From assembly GCA_027596195.1 (NCBI GenBank), contig JADGJG010000015.1, positions 1-64,000 of the forward strand: a stretch of 64,000 nucleotides of DNA, read 5' to 3'. The number at the start of each line of letters is the position of its first letter. The stretch's first letter is position 1. This stretch comes from Podochytrium sp. JEL0797. Lineage: Eukaryota > Chytridiomycota > Chytridiomycetes > Chytridiales > Chytriomycetaceae. The position numbers and the translations under genes are program-made. Positions 23,106-33,571 of the stretch are shown here, one piece after another. A model generated the notes under the pieces. The model saw only the letters and a list, made by a program, of their open reading frames with translations. It did not search any database and was not told the origin of the DNA.

Positions 23106-24460
23106 ATGGGGTTGATCGTGTCCAGCATCCGGAAACGTGTTGCGAATGCCATCGGAAAGCTCGACATGAACCCGCCAGGGGATTCTCGGACGGTATTCTC
23201 CCCGTTCAAGCCGAGCCTGCCTGACGTGCCTGTCGAAATCGGGATGGAGATTCTCAGCTGGATTCATCCGCGGCAAGTTATGCGCTACCGCCGCCTGTCG
23301 AGATGCTTCAACGAATGCATCACTGCCAAGCACTTTGCGGTGTTGAATCTTACTCATCACCTAGTGGCGTTGACCTCGACGGCCGAACGTATTGGAGCCC
23401 ACGCATTCGATGATCTCCTCCCAGGATGGCATAGAAACTACCAAGACGTTTACATCCACCTCTGTCTTTCGGGCGCGACCAAGATTCAATGGAGTTACAC
23501 CAAATTTTGCAAGCCGTCCATTCCCTCGCAGCTGTGTCGAATTGAGACGCTGGAATGCTTGAGTCTCAGCTTTTGCAATCTCGGAGGATCCATTCCAGAT
23601 GCATTTGGGGTTATCTCTGATGGCGCAGACTCAACTGGCTTCGTCAATCTGAAACAGCTGCGCCTCTTTGGGAATCGCCTCCATTCAAACATCCCTTCTT
23701 CCATTGGCACGATTTCGAGCTTGGAGAAGCTGAACCTGATGTTCAATAAGCTGTCGGGTGAGATTCCGGCGAGTTTCGGCGCCTTGAAGAATCTGACCTC
23801 ACTGTGTCTCGACGGAAATTTGTTATCGGGGTCGATTCCATCGTGCTTGGGAAAGTTATTGAATCTGAAAGAGCTGTGTCTCAACAAGAATCGACTCTCT
23901 GGTACGTTTGTTCAGGTTCGGTGACCTTCACTTCACAGTTTTCTAAATCTCGATCAGGCACGATTCCCATCGAGCTTGGACAGCTAAAGAACTTACGCAA
24001 GCTCGTGCTATCAAACAACCAGCTTACAGGAACCATTCCAAAGCAGTTCGAGCAAATGACCAGCCTTGTCGAGATGGAACTGTCCAACAATAGACTCTCC
24101 GGAATCATTCCAGCCGAGAATCTCGCGCGCATGCCAAACTTGCGTGATCTGATGCTATCCAAAAACTTTTTTGAAGGGCAAATCGACCCTGCGTTCGCCA
24201 ACTCTGTCAGTTTGGAAAACATTTATTTGGACAACAACAAGCTGGGAGGATTCATTCCGCGCGAGTTTGGAAGGCTGATGACGTTGCGTGGGTTGCATGT
24301 GACTGGAAACCAGTTAGTGGGATGCATTCCGAAGGAATTTTGCGCTTTGATTCACCTGAGGGAGGTGCATGTGGCGAACAACCGCTTCATTTTCATCTCC
24401 AAGGAGCTTGACGTTGGTTCTCCAGCATACGAGTGGTTGGCGGATCGGACAGATTTGTAA
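23106..24460 (+). CDS. F-box-like/LRR protein 1 with MGxxxS start
   Basis: Member 1 of a local family. Exons 23106-23901 and 23958-24460 encode 432 aa. It starts MGLIVSSIRKR, matching the N-myristoylation pattern MGxxxS with a following basic cluster. Residues about 40-80 form an F-box-like helix set (EILSWIHPRQVMRYRRLS). Then comes the family module (NYQDVYIHL ... IQWSYTKF). Plant-type LRRs follow with the LxGxIPxxLGxLxxL pattern (LSGEIPASFG, LTGTIPKQF). The intron falls in phase 1 at the Gly of LSG|TIP. There is no signal peptide or TM helix, so a cytosolic or membrane-tethered ligand-binding or SCF substrate-adaptor role is inferred. Tandem with the next two members. Confidence 0.82.
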
Positions 24461-24658
24461 TCGAAAAAGGACGAGGATGGATCAACCGATTCATGATAAT
24501 GTTGACCGCATTTCTAAAAGGCCTAACAAATGATTAAATTCACAAAGAAGATTAGTAATAAAATGAAGAAAAACAGGAATGACTCTTCTTGGCGGCTTAT
24601 CGTCAAACCGCACGCCACACAGGGCTCAAATTGCGAAACAAAAACATCATCAACAACC

Positions 24659-25983
24659 ATGGCCCATCGAAATCGCTTCTCACCTGTACCCCGTTCTCCG
24701 TCCGACAGTAGCAGCGGCTCACCGCCCCGTTTACAAAGCCTGCTGACGGCCATCGCCACCCGACGCAACTCGCTCACCTCCCGCATGAAGGCCATGCTCA
24801 CCCATGTCAAGCCAAGGGACTTTGAGCATTCTTCGGGAATCCCAAACGTTTCTCAAGACGTTCTGTTTCACATCTTGTGCTGGCTCCATCCCCTCGAGGT
24901 GCTCAAATTCCGACGGGTGTCGCAAGGGTTCAACGAGTGTCTGTCGTCCAAGTACTTTGCTCTGCTGAACCTCAGCTTGTTTCCGCTTCCCGAGATTTTG
25001 GCGTCGGCTGTTGCGAGGACTGTGGACGAGTTTGATGCCTACTGGTTCGTCTGGCCTGTCAACTACCAAGAAGCGTACGTCCCAAATCTGGAGAATGTGA
25101 CTGAGATGTGTTGGTCCTTCACAAAGTTCAAAGAGGGTGCGAGGATTCCAGTGTCGATTGGAGAGCTGACAAGGGTGATGCATATCGATCTGGTGAGAAT
25201 TTAATCAACGCCGTTTGAACCCTACTCATTTTGATCGTTCAACAGGGCTGGTCTCGTCTTAGCGGCACCATCCCTTCCTCGCTTGCGAATCTTGCGGGAC
25301 TCCAAAAACTCGTTTTGACGCACAACGATCTACACGGAGACCTTCCACGCGAACTCGGAAGGTTGACCTGCCTTCGCGAGTTGAACCTCAGCCACAACAA
25401 GCTCTCTGGCACGATTCCTGAAGAGATTGGATCAATGACCTCTCTCCAAACACTGAATTTGGGGTTCAACGATTTCTACGGCTCTCTGCCCTCCAATATC
25501 GGCGAGTTGAAGAATTTGCGGACTCTTGTCCTGCCTCGAAACTCCATCTCTGGCCAAATTCCCGTCTCTGTCGCGGGGCTTTCGAATCTCGAAGTCTTTG
25601 ATGGACGCGGCAACAGTTTCTCGGGCCTCATCCCACCCCAACTCGGACAACTGACCAACCTTCAACACTTATACCTGAACCAGAACTACCTGTCTGGAGA
25701 GATACCCAAGGAACTCGGAAACGCAACCTCGCTCATTTGCATCAACCTCAGCCGCAACATGCTTTCGGGCTCGATTCCCGTGGAACTCTCCCATCTCGCG
25801 AATCTACGCGTTTTCAAGCTGCAACACAATCATTTGACGGGATCCATGCCGCACGCGTTCGTGGCGCTTGGGAATCTTGCGGATTTCAAAATTGCGCACA
25901 ACAAGTTGACGGGGCCGTTGCCGACTGAGTTGAAAAGGGCGACCAAGTGGCATGATCGTTTATTGATGAAGATTAGAATCTAA
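24659..25983 (+). CDS. F-box-like/LRR protein 2
   Basis: Member 2. Exons 24659-25192 and 25246-25983 give 423 aa. The Ser/Arg-rich N-terminus has no MGxxxS start. F-box-like segment VLFHILCWLHPLEVLKFRRVS, then the module FDAYWFVWPVNYQEAY ... CWSFTKF, then about nine LRRs (SGTIPSSLANLAGL, SGTIPEEIGSMTSL, SGEIPKELGNATSL). The intron is phase 0, before the first full LRR. An upstream in-frame ATG at 24530 exists; the later one has better context (CAACCATGG). Confidence 0.85.
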
Positions 25984-26106
25984 AGGGTATTGTATTGGGA
26001 TTGTAATATTTGGGGTTGTTGATTATAAATATTTTTTGTATCGCGTTTGTATCGCGTTTGTCGTTGTGAGTCAAAACAATCGTCTCGAAAGCAATTCATT
26101 TGGAAA

Positions 26107-27598
26107 ATGGGCGCGACACACAGCATCTCTAGTTTTAGACCTGCGAGAGACGGGATCACGGTGGAAAGGTATGAATACCTTGCCGGGGGGACGGCTGTGC
26201 CATGCATTCTAAAGCCTCCCACTTCTGCGACAAATTCCCAGCAAATCGCCTCACCTTCGCCATGTCGCTTTGGACCTTGACGTCTTGATCGCAATCTTCA
26301 GCCACATTCCTCCCGGCCAAGTTCTTCTCTATCGACGCGTTTGCCGCAAATTCAACGAATTCATCCTGTCAACGGCATTCGCCAAAACGAACCTCGCCAA
26401 TCATTTTGCCGGTCGTTATGCCCGCAAGCGGTCTCGCTTCCTTGAGGAATACGATCGTCTTTGGTTTCAATGGACACCCAACTTCCAGCAAGCGTATTCA
26501 CAACTCATGGACTGCGTGGAGGAAGTGGAATGGACGATTGATGCGCGTTCGGAGGCCGTGTTGTCGGGACCCTATCGGATTCCACCTTCGGTGGAGTTTC
26601 TCGTCAAGTTGAGAAAACTGAGCATGTCCCATATGAAGCTGAATGGGAGTATTCCTTCCGAGGTGGGCGGTTTGAAGTGTTTGACTCATTTGAGTCTCTA
26701 CGGGAACGCGCTCTCGGGAGCGATCCCAAAAGAGCTGGGGAATTTGAAGGCACTGCGGGTGCTGGATTTGCAGCGAAATCAGCTAACAGGGTCGATTCCC
26801 GTCGAACTGGGGAATCTCGAATCACTCTTTGAGTTGAAGTTGGGAGACAATCTGTTGCGAGGGGAGATTCCAAAGCAGCTGGGAGACTTGAAACGCCTCC
26901 GTACAATGGATTTTTCAAGAAACGATCTGTGTGGAGAAATTCCTGCCGCTTTGGGTGGAATGAGGGCACTTGCGTTCCTGGACCTCTCGTCGAATCTTCT
27001 CGTTGGTGGTTTGCCGGCCGAACTGGGAAACCTTGTCAATCTGGAATCTCTGGATGTGTCCCAGAATGAGCTCACTGGGATTATACCGCCAGAACTCGGA
27101 GGGTTGCGCTCGATGTGTCGCATGAGTCTCAGGAACAACCATTTTGAAGGTCCGATTCCGCACGAGTTAGGCTTGCTCAGCAACATGGGGTACCTATATC
27201 TCAGTGGAAATCGCCTGACGGGTATGAAACGTCCGTTCTCCGTCTTGGTAACTGATGGTAGAATTCCAGGAAGCATCCCTCCGGAACTCGGTGACATCCA
27301 AATGCTTCGAAACTTGGACCTTTCGCGCAATTATCTGACGGGCCCGATTCCGAAGCAGTTGTGCAATGCAACACGACTCTGGCTCCTGTATTTGCAAGAT
27401 AATCTGCTGTCGGGGAAAATTCCGGAAGGTTTGGGTGGTGGAGGTCGCTTGTCGCAGGGGTGTGTTCGATTGAATCGAAACAGGCTGGATCGTCCTGTGC
27501 CGAAATCTCTCAGGCGGAACCTGTTGTATTATGATCGCTTGATGCTTGATTCAAAAAAGTGGCGGTTGGGTGCGAAGGAGCAAAATCAATATATTTGA
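26107..27598 (+). CDS. F-box-like/LRR protein 3 with MGxxxS start
   Basis: Member 3. Exons 26107-26168, 26242-27221 and 27270-27598 give 456 aa. Exon 1 is a 20-codon leader starting MGATHSISS, a good N-myristoylation pattern, spliced to the F-box-like segment LIAIFSHIPPGQVLLYRRVC. The module is YDRLWFQWTPNFQQAY. About ten plant-type LRRs follow (NGSIPSEVGGLKCL, SGAIPKELGNLKAL, TGSIPVELGNLESL). The last intron (27222-27269) is 48 nt, in frame and stop-free, and sits in phase 1 at the Gly of LTG|SIP, so retention would add 16 residues. The C-terminus (RLDRPVPKSLRR) resembles that of LRR protein 4. Confidence 0.85.
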
Positions 27599-27701
27599 AC
27601 ATTTTGAACGCGACACCAGCAACTGCAAAGACGCAAACAACAATCAATGAACAGCAATAAACCCCCTACTAAGGCCCAACACCAACATATAACAAAGCAA
27701 A

Positions 27702-28791
27702 TCAATCTTCGGTCAAGTCAATCACTTCCACCACCTTCTTCTTTCGAGATGTCGAGCTCACGAATTCCACAGCGTCTTCATCGCCGTCCTTCGCAGCACC
27801 CCCAGAGGAAGAACATCCCCCAACCGCGCGCTGAGATCCAGAAGTCGCTCCGCTGCTCGCGATTTCGGGTTTCACTTTTTTGGAAACACGTGCGTCGTCG
27901 TCGGTTTTCGCGTGGAGGGCGTGCTTTGTGGGATGAATGAGGCCGTGGGGAATCATTCCATCGAGTTCGAGGAAGTCCTGAGTCTTGTAGTGGAACGTGT
28001 GCACGAGGATGGGCTCGACGGAAAGAAGAATTCGTTTCAACGAGAGAGTGTTTTTCGCAATGGGGGTGCCGAATCTGTTTTCCAAACATAGTTCAGCACG
28101 GATGAAAACGAGGCAGCATAAGAGAATGGGGGAGGGGCCTTGTTGTCGAAGAAAGCAAAACGCCTTTCTTTGGCTTTTCGTTCTGAGATATAGGCCCGCA
28201 TTAGCAGGAATTAAAGGAAGAAATTTTAAAATATTTACTTACAATATTAGCCGTGTTGAGGTCATATTCGCTCGTCTGCGCGCCTGAACCCGTGAATTTT
28301 GCCAAACAGATGCGAATTTCGATTGTGCCCAGAGAGTCGACCTCCTTCTTGTCCATCAAGCCACCAGACTCAACCAGGCGAGGAGCAGCAAACTCAAATG
28401 GGCAGATGACGGTATTTCGTTGAGAAGCCGCGCCACTCACGTGGACTTCGCCCTTCTCCCACCACATCCGCCTCACACACACTTTTCCGTCGATTGCGAT
28501 TTCAACTCTTGGGTATAACATTCCTACAGCACGACTTTTGCCGTCATCGGGGTGCGTCTTGTTTGGGTTGCGTACTTGGAAGACGAAGCTGTATTTTTTG
28601 CCGAGTTTCGACAGAACGTAGGACTTGTCGATGGATCCGTCGTCGAATGGATACTCGGGCGAGTTCTGCGCTTCTCCATCAATACGGATTCCCATCGAGA
28701 TCGAGGCGCCTTTGAACTGCGGGTGATCGGTCGGGATGTTTGTGAAACCACGATCAAAACAAAACATGTATATAAATCGTTCCCCCCCCAT
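27702..28791 (-). CDS. DUF7918-like fungal protein with C-terminal SUMO-interacting motif
   Basis: Resembles the fungal DUF7918 family (function unknown). A SMGIRIDGE ... PEYPF start is followed by the beta-rich KKYSFVFQVRNP segment, the ICPFEFAAPRL strand, the LGTIEIRI strand and, in the last exon, HTFHYKTQDFLELDGMIP. The C-terminus is KKVVEVIDLTED, a textbook SUMO-interacting motif (VEVIDLT followed by acidic residues), after a Ser/Gly-rich linker. The first coding block runs from about 28791 to 28246 (donor GTAAGT) and the last from about 28088 to 27702. The acceptor between them is not settled. The start is also uncertain: a candidate upstream exon near 28806-28960 exists. Confidence 0.55.
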
Positions 28792-28980
28792 GCTCCAAGA
28801 CTGACGACAGTCTTGTTTTCGAAATCCAGCTCGCGAATTGCGAGCTTGTTCTGTGCACTGCCATCGTGGATGCGTTCCAGGCGTTTGCGTATCACCTCAA
28901 CTTTCGCGAGGAAGCCTTCCGATGCGGTCAACTGACATGCGAACTGAATTTGGAAAAAAATACGCCGAAACAAACAGCGC

Positions 28981-30075
28981 ATGAAGAACGTGATCCTTGT
29001 CCTTGGCTCTGACACTGTTCCCCCGCACTCGTTTGCATCGATTCTCACTGGAGCGACAGTGGCGGCCTCGACTTCCGTTGTCCCTTTGACGATTGAGACC
29101 AAGTACTACAGTGCGCAACTGCGCGTGTGGCTGTCGCTTTCGAGGAGCGACGACGCCGTTCAAGTCGACGAGTTTGCTTTGGCGTGCGGCGACGCAGTCG
29201 ACGGCGTCGTGTTGCTCTTCGATTCGCGGCGAAAAGAGTCGCTTTGTGAACTGCAAAACTGGTGGCTGTTCATAGAACAAATCCAGCCAGGCGTCGCCCT
29301 GTGCGTCGACGTGGGCGCCTTGGATCATCGCGGCGACGTGAGCGCCTTGGACCAAACCAGCGATCCACGCGAATCCCTCAAAGATGCAAAACGCCTCTGC
29401 CTCGAATACCACGCGGAGCTTGTTTGCATCGATCCCGACGATGAGAACGAAGACCCGCTGCAGCGCATCCGCGACGCCCTGTACGCCAACACCTGGGACG
29501 GCTTGGTCTTGAACACGGCTGCTGGTGCATCCGTCGACCCCGAACCGCAAGCCGCACCTACAACCATCGATTGGAGCGCCGCTGCTGCCGAGTTTGGTGA
29601 TTCCGAGGACGATTATTTGGACCTCAAGGCGGTCCTGGCGCGCGAAAACGATTCTCTGGCAGACATGCTGGCCGAAATGGACGTTGGGGAGATGGACGAT
29701 GCGGAATTTGGCGATTTCATGGCCGGTGGGAAGGGAGTCTCGGATGTGCCCAAAGGGTCGGAGCTGGATTTTGATCTGCCTGAGTTTGATGAGCTTGGTG
29801 AGCCGAGTTTCATGTTGGATGTTTGTGGTTTCTTGGAAAGTCGCTCAACATTTCGAAATCTCACAGATCCCACCAACTTGAACGCGTCCGAAGAAATGAA
29901 AAACCTGCGATCCACTCTGTTTGGCGAAATGGACGACGACGACTTTTTCGAAAAGGCAATCAGCCAAATCAAGAATCTGCGCGATTCTGCAAACGGATTG
30001 GAGGATGCCAAGAGGCGGGATATGGCCAAGAAGCTCGCTTTGGCTCTTTTGATGGATGAGGAGGAGCCGGAATAA
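28981..30075 (+). CDS. AAGAB/p34-like (Irc6-like) adaptin-binding protein
   Basis: Resembles alpha- and gamma-adaptin-binding protein p34 (AAGAB), a chaperone for clathrin-adaptor assembly; the yeast relative is Irc6. The N-terminal half is a small-GTPase-like fold without a usable P-loop (VILVLGSDTV; strand VDGVVLLFDSRR). The middle is acidic, and the C-terminus is a helix (FEKAISQIKNLRDSANGLEDAKRR) where AAGAB has its conserved helical end. An intron at 29798-29866 (donor GTGAGC, acceptor TCACAG, 69 nt) is in frame and stop-free, so the protein is 340 aa spliced or about 364 aa with retention. Confidence 0.7.
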   Translation: MKNVILVLGSDTVPPHSFASILTGATVAASTSVVPLTIETKYYSAQLRVWLSLSRSDDAVQVDEFALACGDAVDGVVLLFDSRRKESLCELQNWWLFIEQIQPGVALCVDVGALDHRGDVSALDQTSDPRESLKDAKRLCLEYHAELVCIDPDDENEDPLQRIRDALYANTWDGLVLNTAAGASVDPEPQAAPTTIDWSAAAAEFGDSEDDYLDLKAVLARENDSLADMLAEMDVGEMDDAEFGDFMAGGKGVSDVPKGSELDFDLPEFDELGEPSFMLDVCGFLESRSTFRNLTDPTNLNASEEMKNLRSTLFGEMDDDDFFEKAISQIKNLRDSANGLEDAKRRDMAKKLALALLMDEEEPE

Positions 30076-30095
30076 ACTTCTTTGAGGAACCCCCT

Positions 30096-31528
30096 TTATT
30101 TCTTTCGTTGCCAAAACACGCGCTTTTTCGAATCCATTGCGATGCGATCCGAAAACTTGACCACGCGTCGCAGCGGTTTGGGAACAGGCCTGTCCAATCG
30201 ATTCCCCGAAACTCGAAACACCAAGAGTCTCATGCGACCCGTTCCCAACTCTTCAGGAATGCGCCCGGATAACTCATTATTCGTCAGGTTCACGTACTGC
30301 AAGTTTTCTGCATTCGCGAGCTCCCTCAGAATCTCACCCGACAACTCGTTGTTGGACAAGTCCAACCGCCGAAGATGCAGCAACCTTCCCATCTCTGACG
30401 GAATCGACCCCGTCAAATGATTCCCCGCCAACTTGATAATCTCCAACACCCCCGCCTCCCCAATCTCTGCGGGAATCTCACCCAAGAACTCATTCCGCGA
30501 CAAATCCAACGTCGTCAACCTCTTCAACGCTCCGACTTCTCGCGCAATATTCCCACCCAACGCGTTCTCGGACGCCAACAACGTCACTAAACTCGCCCAT
30601 CCTTTCATCACACACCCTGGAATCTCGACCAACGCGTTCCGAGACACGTTCAACTCCCGCAACATCTTCAACGCTTCCATCTCTCTCGGCAATGCACCCT
30701 CGAACCTATTCTCACTCAAATCCAAACTCCGCAATTCCTTCAACTCCCCCACTTCCGCAGGAACACACCCCCCCAACTCATTCTTACACAAATTCAGAAA
30801 CATCAACCGTTTCAACTCCCCAATCTCCCTTGGCACCTCACCTATCAACCGATTACAACTCAAATTGAGCGTCACAAGGTTCACCAACCTCCCTACTTCC
30901 CTTGGAACGGTCCCACGCAAATCCATCACACATAGCTCAAGTCGCGTGAGGTGTGCGAGTGTGCCGATTGCGACTGGGATTCTGGGTGTATGGTGTGGGA
31001 GCTTCGCGTATGCCCAATCGATTTCACGCACGTGTGTGAGCACGAGGCAAGTATACGCGTGTTGATACTCCACGGGGAGGATGAACCACAAACGGTCGAG
31101 TTCATCGGGGTAATAACTCTGTGGTTGCATCTCGCGTCTACGGATGTGAGAGAAATGGAGCAGGTTTTGGAACGCGAATGAGTAGGTTGAGAGGTGGGTG
31201 TCAAAGGTGTGGCATACGCGACGGTATTGGAGTACGTGGCGTGGGTGGAGGTGGGTGAAGATGAGGAGGAAGAGGTCGTGGTGGAGGGAGAGGAATGTGG
31301 CTCCGTTGGAAGGGATGGAAGTAGTTGGGGCGGAGGCGGCGGGGAGGATGGGAATGTCGAGGGTGAACCTGTCAAAAACTTTTATTTTAGCCAGCGTGTT
31401 TTCAGTATTGAAATGGAGGGAGGGCAGGCGTGCTTGACAAAAGATGCATACAACTCCTGTTTGGGTGCGTTATCGCCAGGGCAAGGCGGTTGGATATCGC
31501 GAACGCGAGTGCTGCCCGTTTGACCCAT
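30096..31528 (-). CDS. F-box-like/LRR protein 4 with MGxxxS start
   Basis: Member 4, on the opposite strand and tail-to-tail with the AAGAB-like gene. Exons 31528-31452 and 31368-30096 sum to 1350 nt, 449 aa. The short first exon encodes MGQTGSTRVRDIQPP, again MGxxxS, and is spliced to an F-box-like segment (LFLLIFTHLHPRHVLQYRRVC). Then come the module LDRLWFILPVEYQHAY ... IDWAYAKL and about ten LRRs (RGTVPREVGRLVNL, GEIPAEIGEAGVL, TGSIPSEMGRLLHL, SGRIPEELG). The C-terminus NRLDRPVPKPLRR is shared with member 3. The leader exon was found by phase matching and the GTATGC/TGACAG splice pair. Confidence 0.83.
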
Positions 31529-31797
31529 TATTTTTGTTGACAGGCGGGAAGAAAAAAAATACAATCTCTCCTCCTTTCTTTCCCGAAAAGAGTACCAAAA
31601 TAGTAGCTGCCAAAAATCTGGCGATTAATCTACGTCAGTTTGAGCGAGTAAAGTTGGAGATTTTTTTCAAATCGCCAAAAATATACAGCGAATCTCGAGA
31701 ATCCCTCGATAAGAATCCATGACAGACAAATGACCTGCTGATGATACCAACTTACGATACAAAAAGGAGGAAATGCAGCAGATGGAAAGAAAAAAAT
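31529..31797. other. AT-rich spacer, no gene seen
   Basis: Upstream region of LRR gene 4 and 3' flank of the minus-strand tRNA-Cys, whose T-run terminator lies at about 31790-31797. No supported coding sequence. Confidence 0.5.
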
Positions 31798-31871
31798 CAG
31801 CACCGGATGGGGGTTGATCCCATGACCTCGGGATTTGCAGTCCTACGCTCTACCACTGAGCTACCAGTGCT
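31798..31871 (-). tRNA. tRNA-Cys (GCA), copy 1
   Basis: Cloverleaf on the minus strand: acceptor stem AGCACTG/CGGTGCT, a D-arm TAGCTCAGTGGTAGAGC, anticodon loop CTGCAAA giving anticodon GCA, and T-arm ATGGG-ATCAACC-CCCAT. No intron. A T-run after the 3' end fits a Pol III terminator. The anticodon stem has one A-C mismatch. Identical over its length to the plus-strand copy at 38667-38740. Confidence 0.92.
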
Positions 31872-32045
31872 GATATCGATATTCTGCATTAGAAAGATTT
31901 AATGGCTGTGCTACAAACCACTCGTTTAATTTTATCCGCACCTGTCAGCCTACTTCTATTGACTAGAAAAAAGGGTAGGAAGAAGGGGAAAGAATAGGGT
32001 AATTCAAAATTCCTCCATTCGACGACCTTCCCCGAACAAGCAAAA

Positions 32046-32117
32046 AGGGCCAACTGGGGATTGAACCCAGGACCTCCTGCACCCGAAGCAGGTATCATAC
32101 CACTAGACGATTGGCCC
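32046..32117 (-). tRNA. tRNA-Pro (CGG)
   Basis: Minus-strand cloverleaf with a perfect 7-bp acceptor stem GGGCCAA/TTGGCCC, anticodon stem CCTGC/GCAGG and loop TTCGGGT (anticodon CGG, codon CCG), and a T-arm containing GGTTCAATCCC. A T5 run follows the 3' end. No intron. Confidence 0.93.
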
Positions 32118-32739
32118 ATGTTTGACGAGAAAGCTAAACCTCGATATAATGCGTAAATCATTGGAACCGCCGCTCATGGGTTAAAGCAACCTTGGGCCGC
32201 TAGATTCGACGCGTGTAAACGAATCTGTGAGTTGCGAGTTTTTTAATTTCGCGGGACAGAGCATTGAACGCAAACTTATATATTTGAAACGAATGTCTTG
32301 AAAGAGCATCCACAATGGTGTTCCAGATGCCTTTCAATTCTGAAGTCGATGCGAGGATGTCGGCGAGCCCGCGTTGTTGGAGTTTAACTTTGGGTAAGTC
32401 TAATGAATGAGCTAAGGTCGACTGAGTTGCTCGAAATGAGCCTGGTAGCCCAAATAGTATCCCCCACCAAATTCATCAAGCGCGAACGTAAGAATCTGTT
32501 GGTGAGAGGTACGCCACACCCTTGCCGAGAGACCCGTCCCCCGGAGTCGCCAAGAACTGACGTGCCACCAAAAAGTAATACACTGCACCCCAACAACCAG
32601 AAGTCCAAGAATGTTGCACGCGTTTTCACGTTTGAGAGGGACTGCTGAGCTCGGAACGCTGTTCATGAAATACAAACACCACATTTACGGCAGTATGACA
32701 AGCCAGTAAGAAAAACGGAGAGGTGCTGTGCAATTGGCG
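32118..32739. other. Spacer, no gene supported
   Basis: Upstream of tRNA-Pro. A short ATG frame from 32312 with a possible GTAAGT donor, joined to an open frame ending at 32648, could encode a small peptide. No domain or paralogue supports it. Confidence 0.4.
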
Positions 32740-33070
32740 TGTTTGGGACGAGGGTGTCGGTATGGGTGGTCCGCAAGGGTCTGCGCTGGAACCTGAAACG
32801 ATTGGATAAGGTGGTTAATTTGGGAGTTGTGGGCTCAGTGGAATCCTTTTTCCGGGACCGGGTGGAACCAAACAGTTCCATGACGAGGTAATGAGTTTTT
32901 AATGAAACAGACGATAGATTCGTGAGAGATCTAAAAAGCATTTCATCTTTGGGCAATTTCGGGTCGGGAGCAAACACAAAATAACAAAATACATACTCAG
33001 AAAACCCCACAGTCTGGAGAATATGAGCTTCTGTCAGAATATGGCACCATACTTTATCCTCGAACAATCT
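32740..33070 (-). pseudogene. Decayed fragment of a PASK-like kinase
   Basis: The minus strand reads RLFEDKVWCHILTEAHILQT, matching KWFEDDVWGRIPMEVYILKS at the end of exon 1 of the intact kinases at 33.6-36.8 kb. An intron-like gap follows, then ATCTC..GAATC encoding ISHESIVCFI, matching ISNESIVSFI at the start of exon 2. A small deletion shifts the frame before LVMELFGSTR, and the region then tails off through TLSNRFRFQ. No catalytic or metal-binding motifs remain. It is a third, broken copy of the tandem kinase family. Confidence 0.7.
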
Positions 33071-33130
33071 CGACACATGCACACTCCTTGACAATAAACA
33101 AACGTAGCTACTTATAACCACCCACGGCAA

Positions 33131-33571
33131 GCACGCCCATCAATGCGTACTTTGCGAGAAGCGCTGATTCAGCCACAAGCTTTAAAATTACTGAGTAAAT
33201 GGAACGGGGAGGAGGTTAGTCGGTGGATCGACTTACGGCGCGGTGCTTGAGAGCATATTGGCCGGATTCGCAGAGAAACGTTGTGGATGTGACGGTCGGA
33301 TCTCGTGGAGTTGAAAGACGGATTCGCCACGGAGGTGCACGCATGATTCGTAGTTGTGTCGGCGAATCGGGTGATGCCACATATAGGGTTCTCTTATTTT
33401 ATTCCAAATTTCTCAAATCTCTTTACTCACTTCCCAGCTACCCAGCTCGCCTTGACGCGGATGCAAGGTTGGTTTTTATAATATCTTGATTTGGCTTTGA
33501 GCAAAGCGCGTTTTAAAAAAAACTCGAGTCGGAAGGTTCCACAATTCAGCAAAAAGCAAATACACTGCGGC
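33131..33571. other. Spacer between kinase pseudogene and kinase A
   Basis: Contains only short open frames without recognisable features. It probably includes the 3' UTR of kinase A and remnants of the duplicated unit. Confidence 0.4.

Noticed and set aside
32312..32648. Possible two-exon small protein downstream of the tRNA-Pro
   Set aside because: A GTAAGT donor and an acceptor can be drawn, but the peptide has no similarity and the region is within the decaying kinase island.
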